Origin: Pseudonocardia kujensis
Lineage (GTDB): Bacteria > Actinomycetota > Actinomycetes > Mycobacteriales > Pseudonocardiaceae
Reading direction: 5' to 3'
NCBI RefSeq assembly: GCF_021283305.1
Contig: NZ_JAJSOK010000005.1
Coordinates: forward strand, 1 to 64,000
DNA length: 64,000 nucleotides
Shown: positions 7,805 through 16,733 of the stretch, one piece after another
Layout of the letters: every line of letters starts with the position of its first letter
How positions within the stretch are numbered: position 1 is the stretch's first letter
Program-made: the position numbers and the translations under genes
The notes under the pieces: generated by a model
What the model was told of the DNA's origin: nothing
Seen by the model: the letters and a program-made list of their open reading frames with translations, nothing else
Database searches by the model: none

Positions 7805-8950
7805 AGTCCGGTGATCGTTCGCCGCGGCGCCGGTAAGGGCAGTCGCGATCCTGCTGCCGGCGTTCGCATGCCACGTCGACCAGCGCATGACGTGGTCGAT
7901 GCTGGCTTGCGGGGCGGGGACGAGGCGGCGGATCTCGGTGTCCGACAGGCGGGCAGCCGACGATAGCCGGTTGCGCGTCCCCTTTTCCGGCCTCACGTCC
8001 GTGAACGGTGGCGCGGGTGACCGCGAGGCAGCTACAGCTGCACGGCCAGAGTGACGTGGGCGTGCCAGGCCCGGTCGGAGCGGACTTGGTAGTGGCCGAG
8101 TCCGGCTTCGTTCTTCGCGGTCTGGAAGCACTCCTCGATCGCCCACCGGGCGCCCGCGACCGGGACCAACTCTCGCAGCGGGGTGGCTGTGGACGCGGCG
8201 CAACGGTAGAACGCCGGCTCACGTTCCGACTTGCCCTCGGCCGCCTCGGTCAGGCGACGGACCAGCAGCCAGTGCCCCCAGCCGGTCGGGAGGCCGTTGG
8301 TGGTGAGCGCGACAGCGGTCCAGTCAGAGACCCGCAACCCGAGCGCGCCCGGCCCGATCGGACGCCGCTCCCACCCGTCGTGCCGCAGTGTCGGGTCACG
8401 CGCAATGGCGATCCACCCACGAGTCCTTCGTGGGCTGCCGGCGGCGTGAGCGCCGGCGAGCATCGCCGGCCCGACCTGGGCTTCGGGCAGAACCGACCTC
8501 GTCGGGGACATCGCCACGGGCGCAGCGTTCGCGGTCCGCGGTCCACGAGGTGGGCAGGTGGAGATCCCGGTCGAGCAACGCGCGACCGTGGACGCTCGCG
8601 CAGGCGAGGAGCACCCCGAGCTGACAGCACACGCCCTTCTTCATGAACTCGACCTCGTCGACGATCGCCCCTGGACGCAGGGTCGCCCAGATTCTCTGAG
8701 GACGTAGCCGCGCAGATCGTCGCGGAGCCCATCCACGTCGGTCCGCGGAGCGCAGCAGCCGCCGCATCCCATCCCGAGACCCCGCCCCCGCATGCTCCGC
8801 GAGGGTTCAGCCGTTCTTGCGCTCCAGCCCGGCCAGCGACCCGCGCAGATGCGCGCCCACCCGCCGACGCGGCGCCACCCGGCGGAAACGGCCCGCGATC
8901 AGCTCCACCACCGCGTCCGACGCAGCCACCCACCCGGCATGACCAACCAC
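7805..8950 (-). mobile_element. IS701-family transposase remnant
   Basis: Pieces of one IS701/IS4-type DDE transposase are readable on the minus strand in at least three frames. The N-terminal part is FRRVAPRRRVGAHLRG then GLERKNG followed by an in-frame stop. Next comes DEVEFMKKG, then QLGVLLACASVHGRALLDR. The C-terminal part is TPLRELVPVAGARWAIEECF and FQTAKNEAGLGHYQVRSDRA, then LSDTEIRRLV and MRWSTWH. Several frameshifts and missing segments mean it cannot encode an active enzyme. Terminal inverted repeats were not located. Its right side abuts the nucleoside hydrolase relic. Confidence 0.75.
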
Positions 8951-8984
8951 GCGGTGATCACCACCGCCGAACGGACCCACCGTC

Positions 8985-9526
8985 CCGCTGCGCCCGGGCT
9001 GGGGATCATTGGTTGCCGACCGTCGTTCTGCGGGCTCACCGTTTCGACGTCGACGGTGACCTCCGTCAGTGCGAGAACGGCTTCGTCAACAGCGTAGGCA
9101 ACGGAGAGTGCGCCCTGGAGAGGGACAGAAGGAGGATTCCCTCATGAGGATCGGATGCGTTGTCGCTGTCGATGTAGTACTCCGTGACAGCCGGGACGAC
9201 TCGACCGGCGTTGGTCTCAGGCTCTCGAGAGCGACGGAGGTCGTCTCGACTCACGAGCATCTCGTGCGTAACGTCGAGAGGAGCGACGGTGAGGCGCTCG
9301 ATGCCGGTTCTGAAGGCGACATCGGCCGCCACGGCGTCGACGTCCATGTCGAACTCCGCCGCTGGCGTCCGATTTCCGGACTTCCCTGCGCCGCCCATGA
9401 CGATGACCTCTTCGACCATGTCGACATCCGAGTGCATGGCGGCCATCATGAGCGCGACTGCGTCGTCGTTGCCGGTACCCACGTCCAGGATCACTGGACG
9501 GGGCCTCGGATGTCAGCCTCTGGCAT
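8985..9526 (-). pseudogene. Inosine-uridine nucleoside hydrolase, broken
   Basis: The ATG at 9526 begins MPEADIRGPV, then a frameshift leads to VILDVGTGNDDAVALMMAA, the IUNH N-terminal signature (normally DVDTGxDDA; the first catalytic Asp is now Gly). Roughly 100 residues of the middle are absent, and the frame resumes at EEVIVMGGAGKSGNRTPAAE and VAPLDVTHEM. A further frameshift near 9120 moves the C-terminus (ALSVAYAVDEAVLALTEV) to another frame. Family role: cleavage of N-ribosyl bonds. Lost Asp, internal deletion and two frameshifts make loss of function near certain. It follows cupin copy 2 on the same strand. Confidence 0.75.
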
Positions 9527-9576
9527 CGTGGTCGACCAGGCCTGGGGCGGCAGGCGCTCGCAGCGAGACAACCACG

Positions 9577-9924
9577 TCATGAGCCCGAGGCCGACCAGAT
9601 GGAGACCTTCCGAAGCCGCTCGATGGTCCGCCAAGTATTACGCTGGCCCTTATTGAGGCGGACGACATCGCCGGGTCCGATCTGGATCGTTTCCCTCGTG
9701 TCATGGAACGTGACCTCGGCACGTCCTTCCAGGACGACGAAGACCTCCTCGTCGGTCAGGCCCCCGATGAGTCCTGGCTCCGCCTCCCAGACGCCGATCT
9801 CCGCCCCGTCGACAGTGCCGATATGGTAAGTGCCGGTCGGTACCGTTGCGCCTGCGTCCTCTAGTGATTCGTACCCTTCAGGCTGGAGCTGGTAGCGGAA
9901 CACGTTTCCGAGATGCTGCGTCAT
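9577..9924 (-). CDS. Small cupin protein, copy 2
   Basis: 115-aa paralogue of the cupin at 3363-3704. The shared core is EEVFVVLEGRAEVTFHDT, then IQIGPGDVVRL, NTWRTIERLRKVS. The ATG at 9924 has AAGGGAG eight bases upstream and aligns with the start chosen for copy 1. It sits upstream of the broken nucleoside hydrolase and downstream of the YhdH-type reductase on the same strand. Copy 1 is next to the phosphotriesterase and aldehyde dehydrogenase genes, so the cupin appears tied to the same pathway in both places. Molecular function unknown. Confidence 0.75.
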   Translation of the reverse strand: MTQHLGNVFRYQLQPEGYESLEDAGATVPTGTYHIGTVDGAEIGVWEAEPGLIGGLTDEEVFVVLEGRAEVTFHDTRETIQIGPGDVVRLNKGQRNTWRTIERLRKVSIWSASGS

Positions 9925-9999
9925 TCTGTGTACTCCCTTTCGCCGTATTCTCACTTCTTTGGTGCGGTCCCGAATGCCCCTCGGGGGCCGGGCTCACCC

Positions 10000-10138
10000 G
10001 ACGGATACTCATGACACATCGCGGGTGAGTTCGCCCAGTTCTGCTGCGGGGCCGACCGAGCAGACCGGCGACCGCGCCGCCCGGCACCTCGCCCTCGATG
10101 AGCACGACCGGATGGCCCGCCATTGCCTCGTCGCTCAC
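10000..10138 (-). pseudogene. Short coupled ORF, unassigned relic
   Basis: A GTG at 10138 overlaps the stop of the YhdH-type gene (GTGA) and opens MAGHPVVLIEGEVPGGAVAG before the frame loses protein-like character. The tight coupling suggests the beginning of a gene now truncated. No family recognised. Confidence 0.3.
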
Positions 10139-11136
10139 TTGTGGACGTCGACGACGACACGCCCGTGTACCCGGCCTGCCACGACCTCCTGCGACACGCT
10201 CGCCGCGTCCTCGAGTCCCACGACCGACGTGATCGAGTCGAGCAGCTCATGGTCCACGTTCGCCAGCCGGTCCCATGCTCGCCGCCGTCGGCACTCGGAG
10301 GCATAGACGGAGTCGATACCGACCAACGAGACCCCTCGTAGGATGAACGGCAGCACCGTCGAAGGAAGATCGGTTCCTTGTGCGAGACCGACCGCGGCGA
10401 CCACGCCTCCGTAGCGGGTGGCGGCCAGAGCCGAGGCGAGGGTCGTACTGCCGACGGAGTCGACCACCGCGCTCCAAGCGGGAGTCGCCAACCCGTCGCC
10501 GGCTTCGGCCGGCAGCCGGTCGATGATCTCGCGCGCGCCCAGCCGGAGCAGCGAGTCCCGCAGCTGGTCCGCTCGTCCGGTTGACGCCACGACGTCGAAG
10601 CCGGCCTGGGCCAGCACGGCGATGGCGATCGTTCCGACGCCGCCACCCGCGCCGGTGACCAGAACCGGACCGTTCGAGGGCCTGACACCAGCCTCGAGGA
10701 TTGCCTCAACGGCCAGCCCCGCGGTGTACCCCGCGGTCCCGATCGCAGCGGTGCGCCGTTGATCGAGCCGCGAAGGCAGTGCCAGCAAGAAGGCCCCCGG
10801 AACGCGTGTCCGCTGCGTCAGCCCCCCGTCACGATCGGTCCCGAGACCGAAGCCGTTCGCCACCACCTCATCGCCGACCGCGAACAGTGGACTCGAAGAA
10901 CGGGTCACCGTTCCTACGAAGTCGATACCGGGAACGATGGGAAGGTGCTGGGGGATGGACGAGCCGGCCTCCATCACCTTTCCGTCCTTGAAATTGAGAT
11001 CCGAGTAGAAGACGTCGACCTCGACATCACCCCAGGGCAGGTCGTCGTCGGTCAGCGTGTCGACCGAAATCCGGCTCGATCCGTCGACTCCATGGATCCG
11101 TACCGCACGGAACTCGCGCCCCTTACTGCTGCTCAC
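10135..11136 (-). CDS. YhdH/AcuI-type NADPH-dependent medium-chain reductase
   Basis: 333 aa, full length for the YhdH/AcuI branch of the zinc-independent MDR superfamily (quinone oxidoreductase or acryloyl-CoA reductase activity). The N-terminal catalytic fold shows YSDLNFKDGKVMEAG and PIVPGIDFVGTV. The cofactor domain has the glycine motif VTGAGGGVGTIAIAVLAQ, and STGRADQLRDSLLRLGA continues the Rossmann fold. The start ATG overlaps the stop of the NIPSNAP gene (ATGA), so the pair is co-translated. No substrate can be assigned; reduction of an activated alkene or carbonyl is the family role. Confidence 0.88.
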   Translation of the reverse strand: MSSSKGREFRAVRIHGVDGSSRISVDTLTDDDLPWGDVEVDVFYSDLNFKDGKVMEAGSSIPQHLPIVPGIDFVGTVTRSSSPLFAVGDEVVANGFGLGTDRDGGLTQRTRVPGAFLLALPSRLDQRRTAAIGTAGYTAGLAVEAILEAGVRPSNGPVLVTGAGGGVGTIAIAVLAQAGFDVVASTGRADQLRDSLLRLGAREIIDRLPAEAGDGLATPAWSAVVDSVGSTTLASALAATRYGGVVAAVGLAQGTDLPSTVLPFILRGVSLVGIDSVYASECRRRRAWDRLANVDHELLDSITSVVGLEDAASVSQEVVAGRVHGRVVVDVHK

Positions 11137-11471
11137 TTCTTCTTACACCACTCACCGAACGAGCTCGCGTCGACCAATCGCCGCCTCATCGACTGCACCA
11201 ACGGGCCCTCCGCCTCGCTCGCACGAAACGCGGCGACCCACTCCGGGTCACGGATGAACGCGCCCCATTTGCGCTCCATGTCCGCGGCATCTGCGAATCG
11301 GAGCGTGTAGACGACCTCGTTGAACGAGTGATCACCCACCGAGGTCACGCCGATCTGAACGAGGTCCATCTGATGTCTGTCGAACAAGCGAAATGCGTGC
11401 TCTTCGAATCTCGTGATGAGCGACTCGAGGCGGCCGGGCGTGGCGACGTACTCTCGGACCTCGTACAGCAC
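11133..11471 (-). CDS. NIPSNAP family protein, copy 1
   Basis: 112-aa NIPSNAP (alpha-beta barrel) protein with LYEVREYVATPGRLESLI at the start and MERKWGAFIRDPEWVAAF in the second half. The start is a GTG at 11471 with GAGGGAAAGAG before it. It resembles the NIPSNAP at 46909-47253 (IYELREYTAVPGRL). The family has no agreed enzymatic role but often accompanies oxygenases and catabolic enzymes. Directly coupled to the YhdH-type reductase downstream. Confidence 0.85.
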   Translation of the reverse strand: MLYEVREYVATPGRLESLITRFEEHAFRLFDRHQMDLVQIGVTSVGDHSFNEVVYTLRFADAADMERKWGAFIRDPEWVAAFRASEAEGPLVQSMRRRLVDASSFGEWCKKK

Positions 11472-12061
11472 ACTCTTTCCCTCTCCATCGCTTGCGCCAT
11501 GACTGAACTCCCACCGGACTCGCCAGAGATGAAGACGTCGCCGTACGATTCGTCATCACCGGTACAGCGCCACCCTGACGGCATCTGCGGCGACCTGGCC
11601 AGAAGCACTTTCGCCTCGACGCCGGTCGATTTCACCGTATGCTCGTAGCCAGCCGGCGCCCAGAATTACCCCGGCCTCGAGGGAAGCTCGACGTTGACGT
11701 CATCAGCTACCACGAGGTGTAGCGGCCGTCACTGCAATAGCGCGCCTCGTCCCAGCTGGTCGCCTGCCAGACCACGTCTCTCGCGGCGGGGCGTGAAAGC
11801 TGATTCGCTGGCTGCAGTGCCGAGCACCGTCATGCTCGCGAGAGATGAGGGTGCCGGCTGCGACACGTCCCTGAAGGTGATCCGCCGCATCGACTCGATT
11901 TCGTCGGACCGGACAGCCGAGGAAACCGGACCTGCTGTGCGGGTACCGATCTTCCGATCGCTGCGCCGGCCTCACGTTCGGCCTCGCTGGACATCGGGCG
12001 ACCACCGTCCCCTTCCCCTTCCCCCGTGAGGGCGTTCGACGACACGTCCTCATACGGTGGC
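11472..12061. other. Gap without a recognisable gene
   Basis: Upstream region of the NIPSNAP/YhdH unit. Short minus-strand open frames (for example 11480-11635) have no recognised similarity. Two operator-like sites lie just beyond it at 12071 and 12162. Confidence 0.4.
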
Positions 12062-12070
12062 CGGGGGTTC

Positions 12071-12082
12071 GAATCGTTTCGG
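12071..12082 (+). promoter_or_regulatory. LacI-type operator-like site 6
   Basis: GAATCGTTTCGG, matching the consensus over the first ten bases. About 600 bp upstream of the NIPSNAP gene. Confidence 0.4.
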
Positions 12083-12161
12083 CCCAGGAGGCACTGGTCT
12101 CGTGCTCCGCCGCGATTGACCGGCAAAGCGTAACGGTGGGCGTCTGCCGACAGCAAGACTT

Positions 12162-12173
12162 GGAACGTTTATA
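12162..12173 (+). promoter_or_regulatory. LacI-type operator-like site 7
   Basis: GGAACGTTTATA, 91 bp from site 6. The paired spacing resembles that of the sites at 17688 and 17782 (94 bp). Confidence 0.4.
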
Positions 12174-12639
12174 TCCGCGTGCTCCACCGGGCCGGCGCGC
12201 CTCCGTCCGCTTCTCGGCACACCACGACTGGCGGATGTCACGGCCCGGTCAGGAAGCCGACGAGCAGCCCCAGAGGGCGACGCGAGCAGCCTGGGCGATG
12301 GAGTCATCAGCTGGATCTGGTGGCCGCACGGCCGACTCTGGTGCTCGGCCACCCGGGTTGGCCGTCCGGCCGAGCAGGACGGTGCCCCTGCTCGGGGAAC
12401 CAGCAGCGGTCTGCAGCCGCCACGTCCGGAACCGCACAGTCCCGTACTTCTCCCGGCAGCGTGTGCAGTTCGCCGAGCTCGGAGGAGTTGAGGGAGCACG
12501 GGGCCGAGCCCGAAGAGCTCCACGAGCGCGGACGTGACCGGCGCCGGATTCAACACACAGGGGATCCGACGGGAAGCAGCACTCCCGACAGCGGCGACGA
12601 CGCATCCGGGGTGTTCCCAGCACCGCCGAGCACGCACCC

Positions 12640-13285
12640 CGCCGAGCCAGCTGCCCGCCGCCACGGCTGGACTCGTCGTTCTCGAGCAGATCGAACAGGG
12701 CCGACGCGGCGCGGAACCCCATCTCGTGCGCGGGTTGCCGAACGGTGGTCAGCCTGGGCGTGAGCAGCGCGGAGACGGGGAGATCGTCGAACCACAGGAT
12801 GCTCACGTCCTGGAGGACCGCAGACCGACTCGTCTGCAGTACTCCACGGCCGCCGATCGCCATGAGGCCGTTCGCGCAGAGCCGCACCGTCGGCCGTGGG
12901 TCGGACTCAGCGCTGTCGCCGCACTTCTCGCCCGCGGCCAGTCGGTAGTCGCCCGGGGAAGACCGGTACCGAGTCTGGGTCGAGTCCTGCCCCCGCAAAC
13001 GCCTCTCGGGTAGCCCGCGAGTCGCTGCTGGACGTCCAGAGCGACGGTGGACCGCTGATCACGGCCACCCGCCGGTGCTCCTGCTCCAGGTCGTGCGCGG
13101 CAACCTCGCGACTCCCCTTCCGGGAGTCGCAGACCACCGCAGGCAGGTCCACATCGGAAAGCTGGTCATCGACCAGCGCGACGGGGCCTGAGTGCGCCCG
13201 CCGATAAGGCGACGCCCGGACATCTTGATGCGGTCGTCATGCGGAAGCATCGCGACCGGCAGGAAGTCCGCGAGCGGGTCACGCC
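12640..13285 (-). pseudogene. LacI-family regulator, C-terminal remnant with frameshifts
   Basis: The effector-binding half of a LacI repressor is readable on the minus strand in shifting frames: LPVAMLPHDDRIKMSGRRL, then VALVDDQLSDVDLPAVVCD and HRRVAVISGP, then FAGAGLDPDSVPVFPG, and finally ILWFDDLPVSALLTPRLTTV followed by RQPAHEMGFRAASALFDLL. Frameshifts lie near 13185 and 12970. The DNA-binding half is missing because the downstream end of the HAD gene begins at once. Together with the N-terminal remnant at 6686-7049 this leaves no intact LacI regulator in the window. Confidence 0.75.
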
Positions 13286-13331
13286 ATTGCGCGCCTCGCC
13301 ATCGAGACCGGTGAACGAGAGATATCCCCCG

Positions 13332-14012
13332 TCAGATCGTCCCGACGCCGGTGGACGACAGCAGGCGACGGCCGATCGAGTATGCCTCTCTCAGGTCGGT
13401 GCCGACGTAGCTTGCCGACGCCAGCTGGGCGATGGCCGGGCTCGGGTTCACCCCGACGGCATGCGGCAGCCAGGTGAACAGGTCGAGATCCGAGGACGAG
13501 TCGCCGTAGGCGACACACGCCTGCGCCGTCAGGTTATGTCGGGTCAGAGCATCCTGAGTGATCTTGACCTTCGCCTCCGGTGACAGGGTGGCCGCGTCCG
13601 GTAGCGGCCGGCCGATCTCGACATCCGAGCCGTAGGTCTCATGCGCGCCCCAACGCTGCAGCCTCCGGACGAAGAAGGCCGGGGACTGCGTGATGACGAT
13701 CGCGATCTCACCTCGGGCGCGGATATCGGTGAACACGTCGACGGTGCCGGTCATCCAGCAGGCGCTCTCGAACGCAGCGTCGAGATCGGCTTCGGTCGCC
13801 TCGGCGCAAATATCGAGTAACGTCTCCCAGAATTCCCGGTCCGAGATGGAGCCAGCGAGCCACCGAGACTCGATGTCATTACCGACGGTCGGCTTCCCGA
13901 AGTGTCGGGCCAGTGCGATCGTTGCGGCACCTCGAAGGAGGGTGCCGTCCATGTCGAAGACATGCAGACGTCGGCCGGCGTCCGACATGTCGGCACCTGG
14001 GCTCTGCGGCAT
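13332..14012 (-). CDS. HAD-IB family phosphatase
   Basis: 226 aa from the ATG at 14012 (AAGAGAG upstream; an earlier in-frame ATG at 14063 adds 17 unconserved residues). Motif I VFDMDGTLL carries the nucleophile Asp and acid Asp, motif II is the Ser/Thr in VITQSP, and motif IV is VAYGDSSSDLDLF. The order and cap position fit the SerB-like HAD-IB class, which dephosphorylates small metabolites or serine phosphate. Substrate unknown. It is downstream of the aldo/keto reductase on the same strand, 131 bp apart. Confidence 0.82.
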   Translation of the reverse strand: MPQSPGADMSDAGRRLHVFDMDGTLLRGAATIALARHFGKPTVGNDIESRWLAGSISDREFWETLLDICAEATEADLDAAFESACWMTGTVDVFTDIRARGEIAIVITQSPAFFVRRLQRWGAHETYGSDVEIGRPLPDAATLSPEAKVKITQDALTRHNLTAQACVAYGDSSSDLDLFTWLPHAVGVNPSPAIAQLASASYVGTDLREAYSIGRRLLSSTGVGTI

Positions 14013-14143
14013 GAGCTCTCTTTTCACGGGAAGGTCACACGGGAGGATGCTCGCGGGATGCATACAAGGGTTGTCGGCCCGGGCGTCGCTCGACAGAGAG
14101 GAATCACCGAACCGTCGGACCGAGGAAACAAACCCCTTCCGGA

Positions 14144-14962
14144 TCAGGACAACGTCTCGAGCGGGACGACACCTGGCGCCGGGAAGGCGCGATCCAGGAC
14201 CTCGAGTTCCTCGTCGGTGAGCTCGAGGTCCAGCGCTGCGGCGTTCTCCTTGACATGGGCAAGCCGGACAGCCTTCGGAACGGCGATGACGCCCCCGCTA
14301 CGGACCGACCAGGCCAGCGCGACCTGCGCCGGGGTGGCTCCACGCTCTGTCGCCACGCGGCGGAGGTCGGGATGATCGAGCAACGCGCCCTTCTCGACGG
14401 GCGAGTAGGCCATGATCGCGGCGCCCACACGCTCACACCAGGGGAACAGATTCGCCTCCGGACCGCGACGGGTCAGATTATAGAGAATCTGATTGCAGGC
14501 GGGGACGGCGCCGTCCGGCAAGTCCTCCAGATCGTGCAGGTCGAAGTTGCTGACCCCCCAGGCCCGGATCGAACCCTCCTCGCACAGCTTCTCGAACCCG
14601 GCCACCGTTTCCACGAGAGGAACCTCACGGCGCCAATGCAGGAGGTAGAGATCCAGCCGGTCGGTCCCCAGGCGCCTGAGACTCGCATGGCATGCGGCGA
14701 CCGTGCCGTCGGTGGTCGCATTCTGCGGGAGCACCTTGCTGACCAGAAAGACCTCGTCGCGACGGCCACGCACCGCCTGACCGACGACCTCTTCTGCAGC
14801 CCCGTCGGCGTAGAGCTCGGCCGTGTCGATCACGGTCATTCCGAGATCGATACCGGCCCGCAGTGCGGTGATCTCGGCCGGGGCGTCCGCACCCATACGC
14901 CAGGTGCCCTGGCCGATCGGTGGAACGTTTGATCCGGCCAGCTGAACCGTATTCACAGTCAT
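14144..14962 (-). CDS. Aldo/keto reductase
   Basis: 272 aa, NADPH-dependent reductase of the AKR superfamily. The tetrad is visible: Asp and Tyr in VIDTAELYADG, Lys in FLVSKVLPQN, His in LYLLHWR. The C-terminal cofactor site reads GGVIAVPKAVRLAHVKEN. It most resembles the compact bacterial AKR group (about 270-280 aa) that reduces sugar aldehydes, methylglyoxal or diketogluconate-like ketones. A match to the operator core at 14921 lies inside this coding region and is treated as chance. Confidence 0.88.
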   Translation of the reverse strand: MTVNTVQLAGSNVPPIGQGTWRMGADAPAEITALRAGIDLGMTVIDTAELYADGAAEEVVGQAVRGRRDEVFLVSKVLPQNATTDGTVAACHASLRRLGTDRLDLYLLHWRREVPLVETVAGFEKLCEEGSIRAWGVSNFDLHDLEDLPDGAVPACNQILYNLTRRGPEANLFPWCERVGAAIMAYSPVEKGALLDHPDLRRVATERGATPAQVALAWSVRSGGVIAVPKAVRLAHVKENAAALDLELTDEELEVLDRAFPAPGVVPLETLS

Positions 14963-15213
14963 ATCAGAAGGTCCAATATCGTGGCTTCTTCCTTATCCGA
15001 GAACAACACAACCACAGAACGTCATCCGCGGGTTTTCCGTCCTCCGCCCACACGCTCCCGACCGACGGGATCGTAGGTCGAGCGTCTCTCCGCATGGGCG
15101 TCCGAGGTCGCTCGCAGGTGCACCGGCCCGGCCATCCCCGAGCACGCCCTGGCGCCCGGGACCGTGATCGAGCGGTCGGCGTCGCAGATCCGGGGCAGCC
15201 TGGGCTGCAGGGG
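14963..15213. other. Intergenic gap before the AKR gene
   Basis: No protein family or RNA seen between the hairpin after NAMPT copy 2 and the AKR start; probably carries the AKR promoter. Confidence 0.4.
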
Positions 15214-15251
15214 GGCGGGACCGACCCCGGGAAGCACGGGTCGGTCCCGCC
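15214..15251 (-). terminator. Perfect 14-bp hairpin after NAMPT copy 2
   Basis: GGCGGGACCGACCC (15214-15227) pairs perfectly with GGGTCGGTCCCGCC (15238-15251) around a 10-nt loop. It starts 11 bp after the NAMPT copy 2 stop codon in transcript direction. Strong candidate terminator, though without a long T-run. Confidence 0.8.
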
Positions 15252-15262
15252 GGCGGCCGGCC

Positions 15263-16702
15263 TCAGCGCAGGCCGGCGACTCCCTGCACGACGCCCGAGT
15301 AGTAGCTCTCCGGAGTCGGACGCTCGCTCCGCTCGATCAGCTGCGGGAAGTCCCACTGGCGCAGCAGCTTGCCGTCACGGAAGACCGGCACGAGCTGGTT
15401 CTCCTCCGCCGGGATGGAGTCGCGGGGGACGGTGGAGTACATGCCGTCGGCGTACCGAAGGGCGAGCCGGCCCCCCTTCGACCGCTTCATCGCGCTGCCC
15501 GTCGGGGCTTTCACGGTCTCGCGCCACTCGCCGTTGACGCTGACTGCGTTGGTCTTGAACCCGAAGTTGAGGGTGTCCCGGTTGACCTGCTGCAGCAGGC
15601 CGCCACCCATCCCGCAGAGCACGTTGTCCGCGGCCAGGCCCCGCGCCTCCAGCTCGGTGTAGATCGCGATGTAGGTGTCGAGGGTCAGACCGTCGCCCTG
15701 GATCACCCGGATGTTCGGAGGCAGGACCTTGAACCCCTTTCCGTTGGTCTCGTACCCGAAGCTGTCCATCAGCGACTCGACGGTGTCGACCGGCACCTTG
15801 ATCGGATCGCCCGAGTCGCACCGCACTGCGACGAGGCCCTGGAACTGGCTGACCTCGTCGTGCAGCTCCTTGCCGATGATCTCCTTGACGGCCCGGTCGT
15901 GATCGAACGTGTCGACCAGAAGACCCGCCACGACGACCCCGGGGAACTTCAGAAGGCTGCGGAAACTGTCGGCCTCGGCATCCCTGCCCGCGGCGGCCAC
16001 GATGGAGTGCTCCTGAAACACGGCGCTACCGTTCGGGGCCGCCGCGTTGTACCACTGCCGGGCTGCGACGTACCCGGGAACCGTGTCGGTCTGGTCGAAG
16101 TTGACCAGGTGCGCCATTCCGCCGAGCCCTGCCGACTCCAGCGAGCTGACCCCGCGGTTGCCGTAGTCGTGCAGGTACATCCGGATTGCCTCGGGGTGAT
16201 CGGAGGTGCGCTCCAGGAACCCCTTGATCAGCTGCTTGGCCGTCCAGCTCAGGGTGCCGACGGTGGTCGGGTACCAGATGGCCCGGAGCAGGGCGGTCTC
16301 GACGAAGCTGGTGATCCACGGATAACGCGGGTCGGTGTTGACGAGCTGCACCAGGACGTTGCCGGTCGGGAGCACGGTGCCTTCCGGGACTGCCTCGATC
16401 TCGATGGGGAGGTAGCCGTCGTGGTCGCCGACCAGGTCGACCCAGTTCTGTCGGTTGAACGGGATGCCCATCGGCCGGTGCACGGCCTCGGCCTCGTTGA
16501 TGTCGTCGATGGTGATCCGCCGGGTGAGGTACTCGCGCAGGAAGGCCTGGAGCCCCACGAACAGTGTTGCGGGGAAGCGGCCGCCACGTGATTCGACGTA
16601 GCTGGAGACGTACTCGGTTCCGTCCGGGTACATCGCGTAGTGCGCGTTCTTGTAACTGTCGACGTTCACGATGATGTTGCGCCACAGGGACGATTCGCCC
16701 AT
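15263..16702 (-). CDS. NAMPT/NadV-type phosphoribosyltransferase, copy 2
   Basis: 479 aa, close paralogue of copy 1. Shared motifs: VDSYKNAHYAMYPDGTEYVS, HDYGNRGVSS, NFDQTDT, FQEHS (nucleotide-binding His), VDTFDHD, RCDSGDP, VLPPNIRVIQGDG and CGMGGGLLQ. All the residues expected for nicotinamide phosphoribosyl transfer are kept. The start ATG at 16702 has AGGAGAG upstream. A perfect 12-bp palindrome lies 19 bp upstream and a perfect 14-bp hairpin follows, so it is probably its own transcription unit. Two NAMPT copies next to two phosphotriesterase homologues is the main reason to suspect a dedicated pathway. Confidence 0.88.
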   Translation of the reverse strand: MGESSLWRNIIVNVDSYKNAHYAMYPDGTEYVSSYVESRGGRFPATLFVGLQAFLREYLTRRITIDDINEAEAVHRPMGIPFNRQNWVDLVGDHDGYLPIEIEAVPEGTVLPTGNVLVQLVNTDPRYPWITSFVETALLRAIWYPTTVGTLSWTAKQLIKGFLERTSDHPEAIRMYLHDYGNRGVSSLESAGLGGMAHLVNFDQTDTVPGYVAARQWYNAAAPNGSAVFQEHSIVAAAGRDAEADSFRSLLKFPGVVVAGLLVDTFDHDRAVKEIIGKELHDEVSQFQGLVAVRCDSGDPIKVPVDTVESLMDSFGYETNGKGFKVLPPNIRVIQGDGLTLDTYIAIYTELEARGLAADNVLCGMGGGLLQQVNRDTLNFGFKTNAVSVNGEWRETVKAPTGSAMKRSKGGRLALRYADGMYSTVPRDSIPAEENQLVPVFRDGKLLRQWDFPQLIERSERPTPESYYSGVVQGVAGLR

Positions 16703-16721
16703 GTCTACTCTCCTGATAGTA

Positions 16722-16733
16722 TACCTGCAGGTA
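16722..16733. promoter_or_regulatory. Perfect palindrome upstream of NAMPT copy 2
   Basis: TACCTGCAGGTA, a perfect 12-bp palindrome 19 bp before the start codon, overlapping where a promoter/leader would lie. It differs from the LacI-type element, so copy 2 may answer to another regulator. Confidence 0.4.

Noticed and set aside
14921-14932. GGAACGTTTGAT, a match to the operator core
   Set aside because: It lies inside the aldo/keto reductase coding region near its N-terminus and lacks the TCTA end, so a chance match is likelier.
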